Shown here: positions 1 through 5,344 of the stretch, one piece after another | Position numbering within the stretch: the stretch's first letter is position 1 | Layout of the letters: every line of letters begins with the position of its first letter | From: Bacteroidia bacterium | Lineage (GTDB): Bacteria > Bacteroidota > Bacteroidia > JAESSM01 > NORP286 | NCBI GenBank assembly: GCA_016764115.1 | Contig: JAESSM010000203.1 | Coordinates: forward strand, 1 to 5,344 | DNA: 5,344 nt | Reading direction: 5' to 3' | Position numbers and translations under genes: made by a program | Notes under the pieces: generated by a model | The model's input: the letters and a program-made list of their open reading frames with translations, nothing else | The model's database searches: none | Told to the model about the DNA's origin: nothing

Positions 1-2
1 TT

Positions 3-302
3 ATTTCAAAGAAAGAAATTGATATGATGAAAGATGGTGTAGGGATCATTAATTGCGCAAGGGGTGGGGCTGTTAACGAAAAAGACCTTTTGGAAGCGTT
101 AAATTCTGGTAAAGTTGCATTTGCGGGGTTAGATGTTTTTGAAGATGAACCAACTCCAAACCAAGAACTTTTAGCACACCCAAATGTTTCCATATCTCCT
201 CATATTGGTGGTTCTACTATCGATTGTCAGGAAAGAATTGGTAATGAATTGGCTGATAAAGTAATTCAGTATTTTAACGAGTTGACTCCAGTAGAATCCT
301 AA
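3..302 (+). CDS. serA: D-3-phosphoglycerate dehydrogenase, C-terminal part (5' end outside window)
   Basis: This is the last 99 residues of a D-isomer-specific 2-hydroxyacid dehydrogenase; the frame is open from the left edge and stops with TAA at 300-302. The visible part is the end of the NAD-binding domain and the return to the catalytic domain. It contains NCARGG (active-site Arg), DVFEDEP (the acidic residue that pairs with the catalytic His) and SPHIGGST (catalytic His). The family oxidises 3-phosphoglycerate to 3-phosphohydroxypyruvate, the first step of serine synthesis in the cytoplasm. The protein ends about 25 residues after the His motif, so it is the short form without a C-terminal ACT domain and probably lacks the classical serine feedback site. 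The DUF1015 gene downstream on the same strand supports serA over other 2-hydroxyacid dehydrogenases such as glyoxylate or lactate enzymes. The internal ATG at 24 is not the real start, because family homology (ISKKEID before it) runs upstream to the edge. Confidence 0.85.
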   Translation: MSKKEIDMMKDGVGIINCARGGAVNEKDLLEALNSGKVAFAGLDVFEDEPTPNQELLAHPNVSISPHIGGSTIDCQERIGNELADKVIQYFNELTPVES

Positions 303-588
303 CCCAGATAAACTGCAAATTTCAATTTCCAAATAACAAACAAATTCAAAGCACTAAATTCGAAATCCTAAACAGTTCCAAATTATAAAATTAAATGACC
401 ATAACCGTATAGTTTATCTTATTGTATATTGTTTTGATATTTGAGAATTAAAATTTAGATATTGTTTAGAGTTCAGGTATTCGAATTTCGGATTTATTTG
501 AAATTTGATGCTTGTTATTTGGGATCTGTTGCCAAAAAAATACACGAATGTTAGAAAATAAGACACTAGAATCCATAAAAATATTGTT
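303..588. repeat. Intergenic gap with long imperfect inverted repeat of AT-rich words
   Basis: No gene is visible in these 286 bases. The two halves carry the same words in mirror order. CCAAATAACAA at 329-339 is matched perfectly by TTGTTATTTGG at 512-522. Further in, ATTCGAAATCC (358-368) faces a related CGAATTTCGGATTT stretch (482-495). CTAAACA (368-374) faces TGTTTAG (about 453-459), and AAATTATAAAATTAAA (380-395) faces AATTAAAATTTAGAT (about 446-460). The whole spans roughly 311-530 with a centre near 425. It could be a degenerate MITE-like or REP-like element, or two opposed copies of a dispersed intergenic repeat. No exact TAnnTTTG promoter box for the downstream gene was found here, and no GC-rich terminator follows serA. 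If serA and the next gene are co-transcribed, the transcript would carry this fold. Confidence 0.5.
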
Positions 589-1833
589 ATGGCAATCTTA
601 AAACCATTTAAAGGAATTCGTCCTGTAAAGGAAAAAGCAGAAAAGGTGGCATCACGTCCATACGATGTTCTGAATTCGCAAGAGGCAAGAGTTGAGGTTG
701 ATGGAAACCCCGATTCATTTTTACATGTATTAAAACCTGAGATCGATCTACCTGAGGGTACAGATGTGTACAGTCAGGAAGTTTATAACAAGGGGAGGGA
801 AAACTTTAACACAATGTTACGGGAAGGTGTTTTAATGCAGGATGATACAGAATGCCTTTATGTATATGCGCAAAAAATGAATGGCCAAACACAATATGGC
901 TTAGTTGGTTGCGCATCAGTGGAGGATTATTTTAATGATGTTATTAAAAAGCATGAGTTGACCAGGCCTGATAAGGAAAAAGACAGGATGACACATGTTG
1001 ATGTAACCAATATCAATGCAGGTCCCGTATTTTTAACTTATCCTGATGTATTAGAAATGGATGATATAATTAATGATATTATTCAAAACGATCCTGAATA
1101 CGATTTTACAGCAGTCGATGGCATTCGGCATACACTTTGGGTGGTTGGAGATGATGATCATATAAATAAATTGGTTGATTTATTTGATCAGGTTCCAGCT
1201 ACTTACATTGCTGATGGGCATCACCGAACTGCTTCTGCAGCTTTGGTAGGAAAATCGAGGAAGGAGAACAATCCCAGCCATAATGGGGATGAAGAATATA
1301 ACTATTTTCTTGCTGTTCATTTTCCTGCAAGCCAGTTAAACATTATTGATTATAACAGGGTTGTTAAAGATTTGCATGGACTTACATCAGAAGAATTCAT
1401 TCAAAAACTATCTGAAAATTTCGAGGTCAATGAAGTTGGAAGCGAGCAATTTAAACCATCTCATTTACATGAATTTGGAATGTATATGGATGGCAAATGG
1501 TATTCTCTTAAAGCCAATGAAGAAACCTATGATGACAATGATCCAATTGGTGTTTTGGATGTTACCATACTATCAAATCAGATATTAGATCCAATTTTAG
1601 CAATTAAAGATTTACGAACCGATAAACGTATTGACTTTGTTGGTGGAATAAGGGGATTAGGTGAATTGGAAAAACGAGTTGATTCAGGAGAAATGAAAGT
1701 AGCTTTTGCTTTGTTCCCTGTCAGTATCGAGCAACTAATCAATATTTCAGACACCAACAATATCATGCCACCAAAAACTACATGGTTTGAACCGAAGTTA
1801 AGAAGTGGACTAATTGTACATAGTCTGAATTGA
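589..1833 (+). CDS. DUF1015 (COG4198) family protein, possible serine/phosphoserine enzyme
   Basis: This is a complete 414-residue soluble protein, about the usual length for DUF1015, with no signal peptide or membrane segment. Landmarks that fit the family are KPFKGIRP at residues 5-12, PYDVL at 24-28, ENFNTML at 71-77, IKKHELTRPDKEKDR at 119-133, DGHHR at 209-213, the stretch around DYNRVVKDL at 254-262, and a C-terminal PKTTWFEPKLRSG block at 395-407. The ATG at 589 puts the conserved KPFKGIRP right at the N-terminus, so this start is secure. The upstream bases are AT-rich without a Shine-Dalgarno, as is usual in Bacteroidota. Family knowledge: DUF1015 genes often lie beside serC and serA, and serA is the neighbour here. 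Inference: DGxHR resembles the phosphate-binding motif of ParB/sulfiredoxin-fold enzymes, which include the free-serine kinases SerK and SbnI, so a role in serine to O-phosphoserine conversion is plausible. It is not shown by this sequence. The family call is firm; the function is not. Confidence 0.88.
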   Translation: MAILKPFKGIRPVKEKAEKVASRPYDVLNSQEARVEVDGNPDSFLHVLKPEIDLPEGTDVYSQEVYNKGRENFNTMLREGVLMQDDTECLYVYAQKMNGQTQYGLVGCASVEDYFNDVIKKHELTRPDKEKDRMTHVDVTNINAGPVFLTYPDVLEMDDIINDIIQNDPEYDFTAVDGIRHTLWVVGDDDHINKLVDLFDQVPATYIADGHHRTASAALVGKSRKENNPSHNGDEEYNYFLAVHFPASQLNIIDYNRVVKDLHGLTSEEFIQKLSENFEVNEVGSEQFKPSHLHEFGMYMDGKWYSLKANEETYDDNDPIGVLDVTILSNQILDPILAIKDLRTDKRIDFVGGIRGLGELEKRVDSGEMKVAFALFPVSIEQLINISDTNNIMPPKTTWFEPKLRSGLIVHSLN

Positions 1834-1950
1834 GATTAAATAAGCTAAAATGAGAATTGAGCATTGAAAATTGAACATTGAGAATTTGTTGATCTATGAT
1901 TTAGCTGAGGTTGCAAATATTGGTAATCCCTCCAAATTTTCACTTGGGTT
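1834..1950. other. Convergent intergenic gap; no strong terminator seen
   Basis: This gap separates two genes that end facing each other. It contains a 7-bp tandem repeat, listed separately. A 7-bp inverted pair, AGCTAAA (1843-1849) and TTTAGCT (1900-1906), flanks the tandem repeat. Near the minus-strand gene's stop, CCAA (1932-1935) can pair with TTGG (1944-1947) followed by a short T run, which is too weak to call a terminator with confidence. Transcripts from the two sides may overlap here. Confidence 0.4.
1856..1883. repeat. Four-unit 7-bp tandem repeat (ATTGARM-like)
   Basis: Four consecutive heptamers read ATTGAGC, ATTGAAA, ATTGAAC and ATTGAGA. The first five bases are identical in all four units and only the last two vary. 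The array is non-coding and lies between the convergent gene ends. Its role is unknown; it may be replication slippage or a dispersed intergenic repeat. Confidence 0.7.
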
Positions 1951-3906
1951 TTAAATGGTTCCTGCCAATCCCTTGAGTTGATCTAAGTAGGATTTTTCTA
2001 CATTGTATCCGAGATACTGTGCCTTGCTTGCATCCTGATAAGCTTCAGTATAATTTTCTAATCCAAAATTCGCTAAGGATTTCAAATAATGTAGTTTAGA
2101 ATTATCTGGTGCCTCTGTTAAAGCATCATTATAGTTCTTAACCGCATTAAGGTTGTCTCCCTTTTTATAATAGGCTAAGCCCATATTCATTTTGGCATCC
2201 ATGTTATCTGGTTGGAGTGTAATTACAGTTGTAAAATCCTGGATGGCAAGATCATACTTCGCGGCTTTATCTGTATATACAATACCACGGTTCATGTATG
2301 CCTCAACATAAGTGCTGTCAAGTTCTATTGCTTTTGTGTAATCTTTTATTGTTTGGTCCACATCTCCCTTTTTAGAATAAGAAATACCACGGTTAAAAAA
2401 GAACTTGAAATATTCTGGATCGATTTCCAATCCTTTATTAAAATCTACAATAGCTAAATCGTATTGCCCCAAGTTGTTGTAGATCAATCCCCGGTTGTTG
2501 TAATACCTTGTTGATGTTGGGTCAAGTTCAATTGTTTTATCGCAGTCTTTTAATGCTAACTTTAGTTTACCTGCCTCTCCCAACGCAAGCGATCGATTTG
2601 AGTAGGCTACTTTTTCTTCTGGGTATTTATCCAATACATCTGTCCACATACTAACGCTATCTTTCCAAATTCCGCACCGTTCCCAACTCCATACCGGCAT
2701 ACCAATACCAAAAACCAGGATTACAATTAAAACCAATGATCGGATCAATGGTGAATATTGATTTTTGTTTTGATAAACATGAGCCATACCAATGCTGATT
2801 GGAAGTAGTAATCCCAAATGAGAAAGATAAGTATATCGATCTGCCATAAGGTATGGGCTGTCTACAGGAATTAATCGTAAAACAGGTCCTATTGTGATTA
2901 AATAAAACCCAAATCCAAACAAAATAAGCCTGCTTTTTCTTGAAAAATAAATAGCCAACCCAGCTAATAAAAGAGCGATTGGCAAATAAATATATAACCA
3001 ACCAGGAAGGCTCCCATCAACTTTTTGAATGAGTGGGTAAAAAGGACTTAAATCTGTAGGAATTAGAAGTTTATACATATGAAATATGAAACTATAGCTT
3101 GCAATGAAAAATCTTTCTATTAATGTGTAAGTAACAATGTAGTCTTGCTCCCCATAACGAGCTGACATAAGAACTTTGACAATTAGTATCATCAAAATGA
3201 AATAAGGTATCTTTTCAAGAAATAATCGCTTGTTGATCTTTCGTTCTTTTAAGTAATCTATAAGAAATAGAGTTGGAGCCAGGGTAATTCCAGCACCCTG
3301 AGATACAATAGAAAAAGCGAAGAAAATGATTGATAAGGTGTAGAACAATATTTTCTTATCGTGAAAAACATATTTGTAATAACAAATTAGGGATAGTAAA
3401 TAGAATAATGTACATAGAAGCCATGAACGGCCAGTGATCCAGCCAACTGCCTCCACATGCATTGGGTGTAGTGCAAAAACCGCTGTGGTAATTGTGGAAG
3501 CCATTAAATTTTTAGAAAACCCGAAGATCATCCAAAACACTAAAATAGTGTTGATTAAATGTAGGTAAACATTATGCTTATGAAATATGTTGGCATCCAT
3601 GCCATATATGTTGTATTCTGTTGCCCAGGTTAAATATGCACCAATCGACACACCTTTTATTTTGGTAGCTGAGTTTAGAACATTGTCAAAAGACAAGTTT
3701 GTGATAAGCGGATTGTGGGTTAGTACGCGTGTATCGTCCCAGTTAGAAAATTCCCCTTCAAAAAGTGGTTGGAAAGAAAAGTAGGTAACCACTAAAATAA
3801 TTCCAAGGTAAAACCATGGAGATTTTACAAAATCAAATTGTGCACTCTGTTCTTTAGATTGATGGTGATGAACGTGAGCCTTTTTCTTGGATTTGGCTTT
3901 TTTCAC
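1951..3906 (-). CDS. TMTC-like multi-spanning membrane protein with C-terminal TPRs (probable GT-C fold glycosyltransferase)
   Basis: This 651-residue protein has two parts. After a basic, His-containing cytoplasmic tail (residues 1-30: KKAKSKKKA, then HVHHH), residues 31-410 hold about ten hydrophobic segments. Residues 434-637 form about six TPRs, with repeated patterns such as YNNRGLIYNNLGQYDLAIVDF and closing LDP/IDP/LQP. Family-like motifs are NWDDTRVL (55-62), HPMHVEAVGWITGR (147-160) and the block around YLMADRYTYLSHLG (352-365). These match the bacterial relatives of eukaryotic TMTC O-mannosyltransferases, where the first-loop Asp residues (here D57 and D58) are the likely catalytic acids of a GT-C enzyme using a lipid-linked sugar. 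Transfer of a sugar to exported protein is inference; the substrate is unknown. The start is GTG at 3906: an in-frame TAA lies four codons upstream and the next Met is residue 103, beyond the first transmembrane helix and the WDD motif. The gene lies 64 bp after mqnC on the same strand and could be read through from it. Confidence 0.75.
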   Translation of the reverse strand: MKKAKSKKKAHVHHHQSKEQSAQFDFVKSPWFYLGIILVVTYFSFQPLFEGEFSNWDDTRVLTHNPLITNLSFDNVLNSATKIKGVSIGAYLTWATEYNIYGMDANIFHKHNVYLHLINTILVFWMIFGFSKNLMASTITTAVFALHPMHVEAVGWITGRSWLLCTLFYLLSLICYYKYVFHDKKILFYTLSIIFFAFSIVSQGAGITLAPTLFLIDYLKERKINKRLFLEKIPYFILMILIVKVLMSARYGEQDYIVTYTLIERFFIASYSFIFHMYKLLIPTDLSPFYPLIQKVDGSLPGWLYIYLPIALLLAGLAIYFSRKSRLILFGFGFYLITIGPVLRLIPVDSPYLMADRYTYLSHLGLLLPISIGMAHVYQNKNQYSPLIRSLVLIVILVFGIGMPVWSWERCGIWKDSVSMWTDVLDKYPEEKVAYSNRSLALGEAGKLKLALKDCDKTIELDPTSTRYYNNRGLIYNNLGQYDLAIVDFNKGLEIDPEYFKFFFNRGISYSKKGDVDQTIKDYTKAIELDSTYVEAYMNRGIVYTDKAAKYDLAIQDFTTVITLQPDNMDAKMNMGLAYYKKGDNLNAVKNYNDALTEAPDNSKLHYLKSLANFGLENYTEAYQDASKAQYLGYNVEKSYLDQLKGLAGTI

Positions 3907-3924
3907 GTAGCTAATTTACAAATA

Positions 3925-3964
3925 ACGAATTAATACGAATCAACGAATATACTAATTAACGAAT
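3925..3964. repeat. Four ACGAAT direct repeats in the mqnC/TMTC-like gap
   Basis: The hexamer ACGAAT occurs at 3925-3930, 3935-3940, 3943-3948 and 3959-3964. The start-to-start steps are 10, 8 and 16 bases, so the last three are on an 8-bp grid. On the transcribed (minus) strand the word reads ATTCGT. It lies between the mqnC stop and the GTG of the next gene. It may be a dispersed Bacteroidota intergenic repeat rather than an operator. Confidence 0.6.
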
Positions 3965-3970
3965 CATCGA

Positions 3971-5095
3971 TTAATAGTTGATCACTTGCTCTACAATATT
4001 CTCAGGAATTTCTCTTTGGTTATATTCCTGATCACGTAGTTGAGGTTCAAATCCTGCTTCTTTAATAGACTCTTGAATGGTTTTATAGGTGAATCTGTGT
4101 GGCGCGCCTGCTGCTGAAACCACATTTTCTTCTATCATTATGGATCCAAAATCATTTGCACCACCATGCAGACATATTTGGGCCGTTTTCCCACCAACTG
4201 TTAACCATGATGCTGCGATATTAATAATATTTGGAAGCATGATACGGCTTAAAGCAATCAGTCTTATATAGTCTTCAGAAGTGGTAGCATTTTCAACACC
4301 TCTTATTTTGTTTAATAAAGTGTCAACATCCTGGAAAGTCCAAGGTATAAAGGCTAAAAATCCTTTGGAATCTTCTGGTTTTTCGCTTTGTACCTGTCGT
4401 AATTGAACGAAATGTTCAAATCTTTCTTCGATGGTTTCGACATGCCCAAACATCATTGTTGAAGTTGTGGTAATATTTAATTGGTGTGCAGCTCTCATAA
4501 CATCTAGCCATTGCTGGCTGTTACATTTGCCCCTTGATATCAACCTGCGCACTCTGTCGGTCAAAATTTCAGCACCAGCTCCTGGCAAAGTATCTAGTCC
4601 CGCTTCTTTTAATTGGTATAGTGTTTCTGCATGATTTAAGCCTTCAAGTTCAGAAATGTGATGAACTTCAGGAGGTCCTAATGCGTTTAGTTTGAGGTTT
4701 GGATAATAACTTTTTAATTCCTTAAATAGATCAGTATAAAACTTCAGGCCAAGTTCAGGATGATGTCCCCCTTGAAGTAACAATTGATTCCCACCGTATT
4801 TAAATAATTCTTCAATTTTTTCTTTGTACTCATCTATTGTCGTAATATAACCTTCTTTATGGCCTGGTGGTCGAAAGAAATTACAAAACTTGCAGTTTGC
4901 AATACATACATTGGTTGTATTTGCATTTCTATCTATCTGCCAGGTAACTTTGTTATCAGGTTTTTGAGCTTTACGAAGTTCATTAGCAACATGCATAAGC
5001 TCTGTTGTTGGAGCATTTTCGTGCAAAAAAACACCTTCTTCAACGGAAAGAAATTCAAATTGTAGGGCTTTACTATAAAGTGTATCTAGTTGCAT
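3971..5095 (-). CDS. mqnC: Cyclic dehypoxanthinyl futalosine synthase (radical SAM, menaquinone synthesis)
   Basis: This 374-residue cytoplasmic radical SAM enzyme closes dehypoxanthine futalosine to its cyclic form in the futalosine route to menaquinone. The iron-sulfur cluster ligands are C64, C68 and C71 (NVCIANCKFCNFF), which is the CxxxCxxC pattern. Further family-type blocks are TWQIDRN (51-57), LLLQGGHHPELG (106-117), LPGAGAEILTDRVR (170-183), TSTMMFGHVET (211-221), FIPWTFQ (249-255) and LHGGANDFGS (309-318). The DRN lead-in, the GGGAEIL-like segment and FIPWxFQ favour MqnC over its paralogue MqnE. I chose the ATG at 5095, where MQLDTLYSKALQFEFLSVEEG matches the usual N-terminus and gives a normal length. 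An upstream in-frame ATG at 5200 would add 35 unconserved residues and overlaps apparent promoter boxes for both directions. There is no Shine-Dalgarno. The TMTC-like gene follows 64 bp downstream on the same strand. Confidence 0.9.
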   Translation of the reverse strand: MQLDTLYSKALQFEFLSVEEGVFLHENAPTTELMHVANELRKAQKPDNKVTWQIDRNANTTNVCIANCKFCNFFRPPGHKEGYITTIDEYKEKIEELFKYGGNQLLLQGGHHPELGLKFYTDLFKELKSYYPNLKLNALGPPEVHHISELEGLNHAETLYQLKEAGLDTLPGAGAEILTDRVRRLISRGKCNSQQWLDVMRAAHQLNITTTSTMMFGHVETIEERFEHFVQLRQVQSEKPEDSKGFLAFIPWTFQDVDTLLNKIRGVENATTSEDYIRLIALSRIMLPNIINIAASWLTVGGKTAQICLHGGANDFGSIMIEENVVSAAGAPHRFTYKTIQESIKEAGFEPQLRDQEYNQREIPENIVEQVINY

Positions 5096-5101
5096 ACTAT
5101 C

Positions 5102-5134
5102 AAAAGTTTGATTTTTTTGAAATTTCAAACTTTT
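5102..5134. promoter_or_regulatory. Perfect 10-bp inverted repeat just upstream of mqnC start
   Basis: AAAAGTTTGA at 5102-5111 is the exact reverse complement of TCAAACTTTT at 5125-5134, with a 13-base spacer. The near arm ends six bases before the mqnC ATG. In the mqnC leader RNA it could form a hairpin at the ribosome-landing region. As DNA it lies just upstream of the -33 box of the divergent promoter, so it could also be an operator. The arms are AT-rich, so chance is not excluded. Confidence 0.45.
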
Positions 5135-5142
5135 CTTAAAAA

Positions 5143-5173
5143 TTGCGTTTTGACTATTAAATTCGTATTTTTG
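5143..5173 (+). promoter_or_regulatory. Bacteroidota-type promoter for the right-edge gene
   Basis: TTG at 5143-5145 is followed after 20 bases by TATTTTTG at 5166-5173. This matches the Bacteroidota primary sigma pattern TTG-N(17-23)-TAnnTTTG. The start of transcription would be near 5179, giving a leader of about 37 bases before the ATG at 5216. A second TTG at 5150-5152 has too short a spacer. Confidence 0.55.
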
Positions 5174-5178
5174 CGGCT

Positions 5179-5186
5179 CAAAGGTA
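5179..5186 (-). promoter_or_regulatory. Bacteroidota-type -7 box for mqnC
   Basis: Read on the minus strand this is TACCTTTG, an exact TAnnTTTG match, followed by AGCCGCAAAAATACG. Transcription would start near 5172, leaving a leader of about 77 bases before the mqnC ATG at 5095. No clear TTG -33 element is present at the expected distance. The box lies inside the longer open frame starting at 5200, which argues that the extension is not coding. Confidence 0.5.
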
Positions 5187-5215
5187 CGATTAATAATCAT
5201 TTTAATTAATTAGTG

Positions 5216-5344
5216 ATGAACCTTTCAATAAAGAAAATTGATAAGATAGCAGGTAAAGATAGCATTGTTCTGATCGGTAATAAGAAGAGTACTTGGACAG
5301 GTTATGGCTTGCGTCCTAAAGAGATGAAATATATCGCATCTCAA
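5216..5344 (+). CDS. N-terminal fragment of an unidentified gene, possibly an M17 leucyl aminopeptidase (3' end outside window)
   Basis: From the ATG at 5216 the frame stays open for 43 codons to the window edge. The protein begins MNLSIKKIDKIAGKD, continues with a short hydrophobic strand (SIVLIGNKK) and then YGLRPKEMKYIAS. It has no signal peptide. The layout of a beta-strand with a VLI core followed by a GL-x-P-x-E-x-x-YI helix resembles the poorly conserved N-terminal domain of Bacteroidota M17 leucyl aminopeptidase-like proteins, but no catalytic residue is within reach, so the product name is a guess. The coding call is supported by the open frame to the edge and by a matching promoter 43 bases upstream. 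It is divergent from mqnC, with 120 bases between the two ATGs. Confidence 0.6.
   Translation, partial: MNLSIKKIDKIAGKDSIVLIGNKKSTWTGYGLRPKEMKYIASQ

Noticed and set aside
1346..1588. Open frame inside the DUF1015 gene, plus strand
   Set aside because: It overlaps a strongly supported gene in another frame and its translation has no recognisable pattern.
1932..1950. Possible terminator hairpin CCAA/TTGG plus T run
   Set aside because: A four-pair stem is too weak to call a terminator.
2212..2457. Plus-strand frame opposite the TPR region
   Set aside because: It is the antisense shadow of the TPR repeats. There is no start context and the Cys-rich translation has no family likeness.
2657..3001. 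114-codon minus-strand frame inside the TMTC-like gene
   Set aside because: It lies fully inside the transmembrane-coding part in a shifted frame. The main frame is intact and carries the family motifs, so this is not a frameshifted remnant.
3925..3964. CRISPR-like spacing of ACGAAT
   Set aside because: The repeats are only six bases with 2-10 base gaps, and no cas gene is present.
1..5344. A new defence, mobile or biosynthetic system
   Set aside because: All complete genes fall into recognised families with ordinary metabolism or membrane roles. There is no transposase, nuclease, toxin, reverse transcriptase or phage gene, and no tRNA or attachment-site pattern.

Overview
The window looks like chromosomal DNA of a member of the Bacteroidota. 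Four things support this: the AT-rich composition; start codons without clear Shine-Dalgarno sequences; promoter boxes of the Bacteroidota type (TTG...TAnnTTTG); and the pairing of a short, ACT-less phosphoglycerate dehydrogenase gene with a DUF1015 gene. A futalosine-pathway gene implies a menaquinone-using, respiring organism. I cannot place it below phylum.

Layout, left to right. (1) Positions 3-302, plus strand: the 3' end of a D-3-phosphoglycerate dehydrogenase gene (serA), cut by the window edge. (2) Positions 303-588: a 286-bp non-coding gap built around a long imperfect inverted repeat of AT-rich words. (3) Positions 589-1833, plus strand: a full-length DUF1015 (COG4198) protein carrying a DGHHR motif. 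(4) Positions 1834-1950: a convergent gap with a 7-bp tandem repeat. (5) Positions 1951-3906, minus strand: a 651-residue multi-spanning membrane protein with a C-terminal run of TPRs, resembling the TMTC/GT-C glycosyltransferase group. (6) Positions 3907-3970: a short gap with four ACGAAT words. (7) Positions 3971-5095, minus strand: mqnC, the radical SAM cyclase of the futalosine menaquinone pathway. (8) Positions 5096-5215: a divergent control region with two back-to-back promoter boxes in mirror arrangement and a perfect 10-bp inverted repeat next to the mqnC start. (9) Positions 5216-5344, plus strand: the first 43 codons of another gene, cut by the right edge and possibly a leucyl aminopeptidase-type (M17) protein.

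Two functional units can be read. serA and the DUF1015 gene belong to a serine-biosynthesis neighbourhood. The DGHHR motif suggests, as inference, that the DUF1015 protein is a ParB/sulfiredoxin-fold enzyme acting on serine or phosphoserine. mqnC and the TMTC-like gene lie in the same direction 64 bp apart and may be co-transcribed, with no obvious shared pathway. Most of the window is ordinary core-genome content. The least explained material is in the gaps: three carry short-word repeats of different types, and the fourth holds the overlapping divergent promoters. I found no sign of a defence system, CRISPR array, transposase, tRNA or rRNA.
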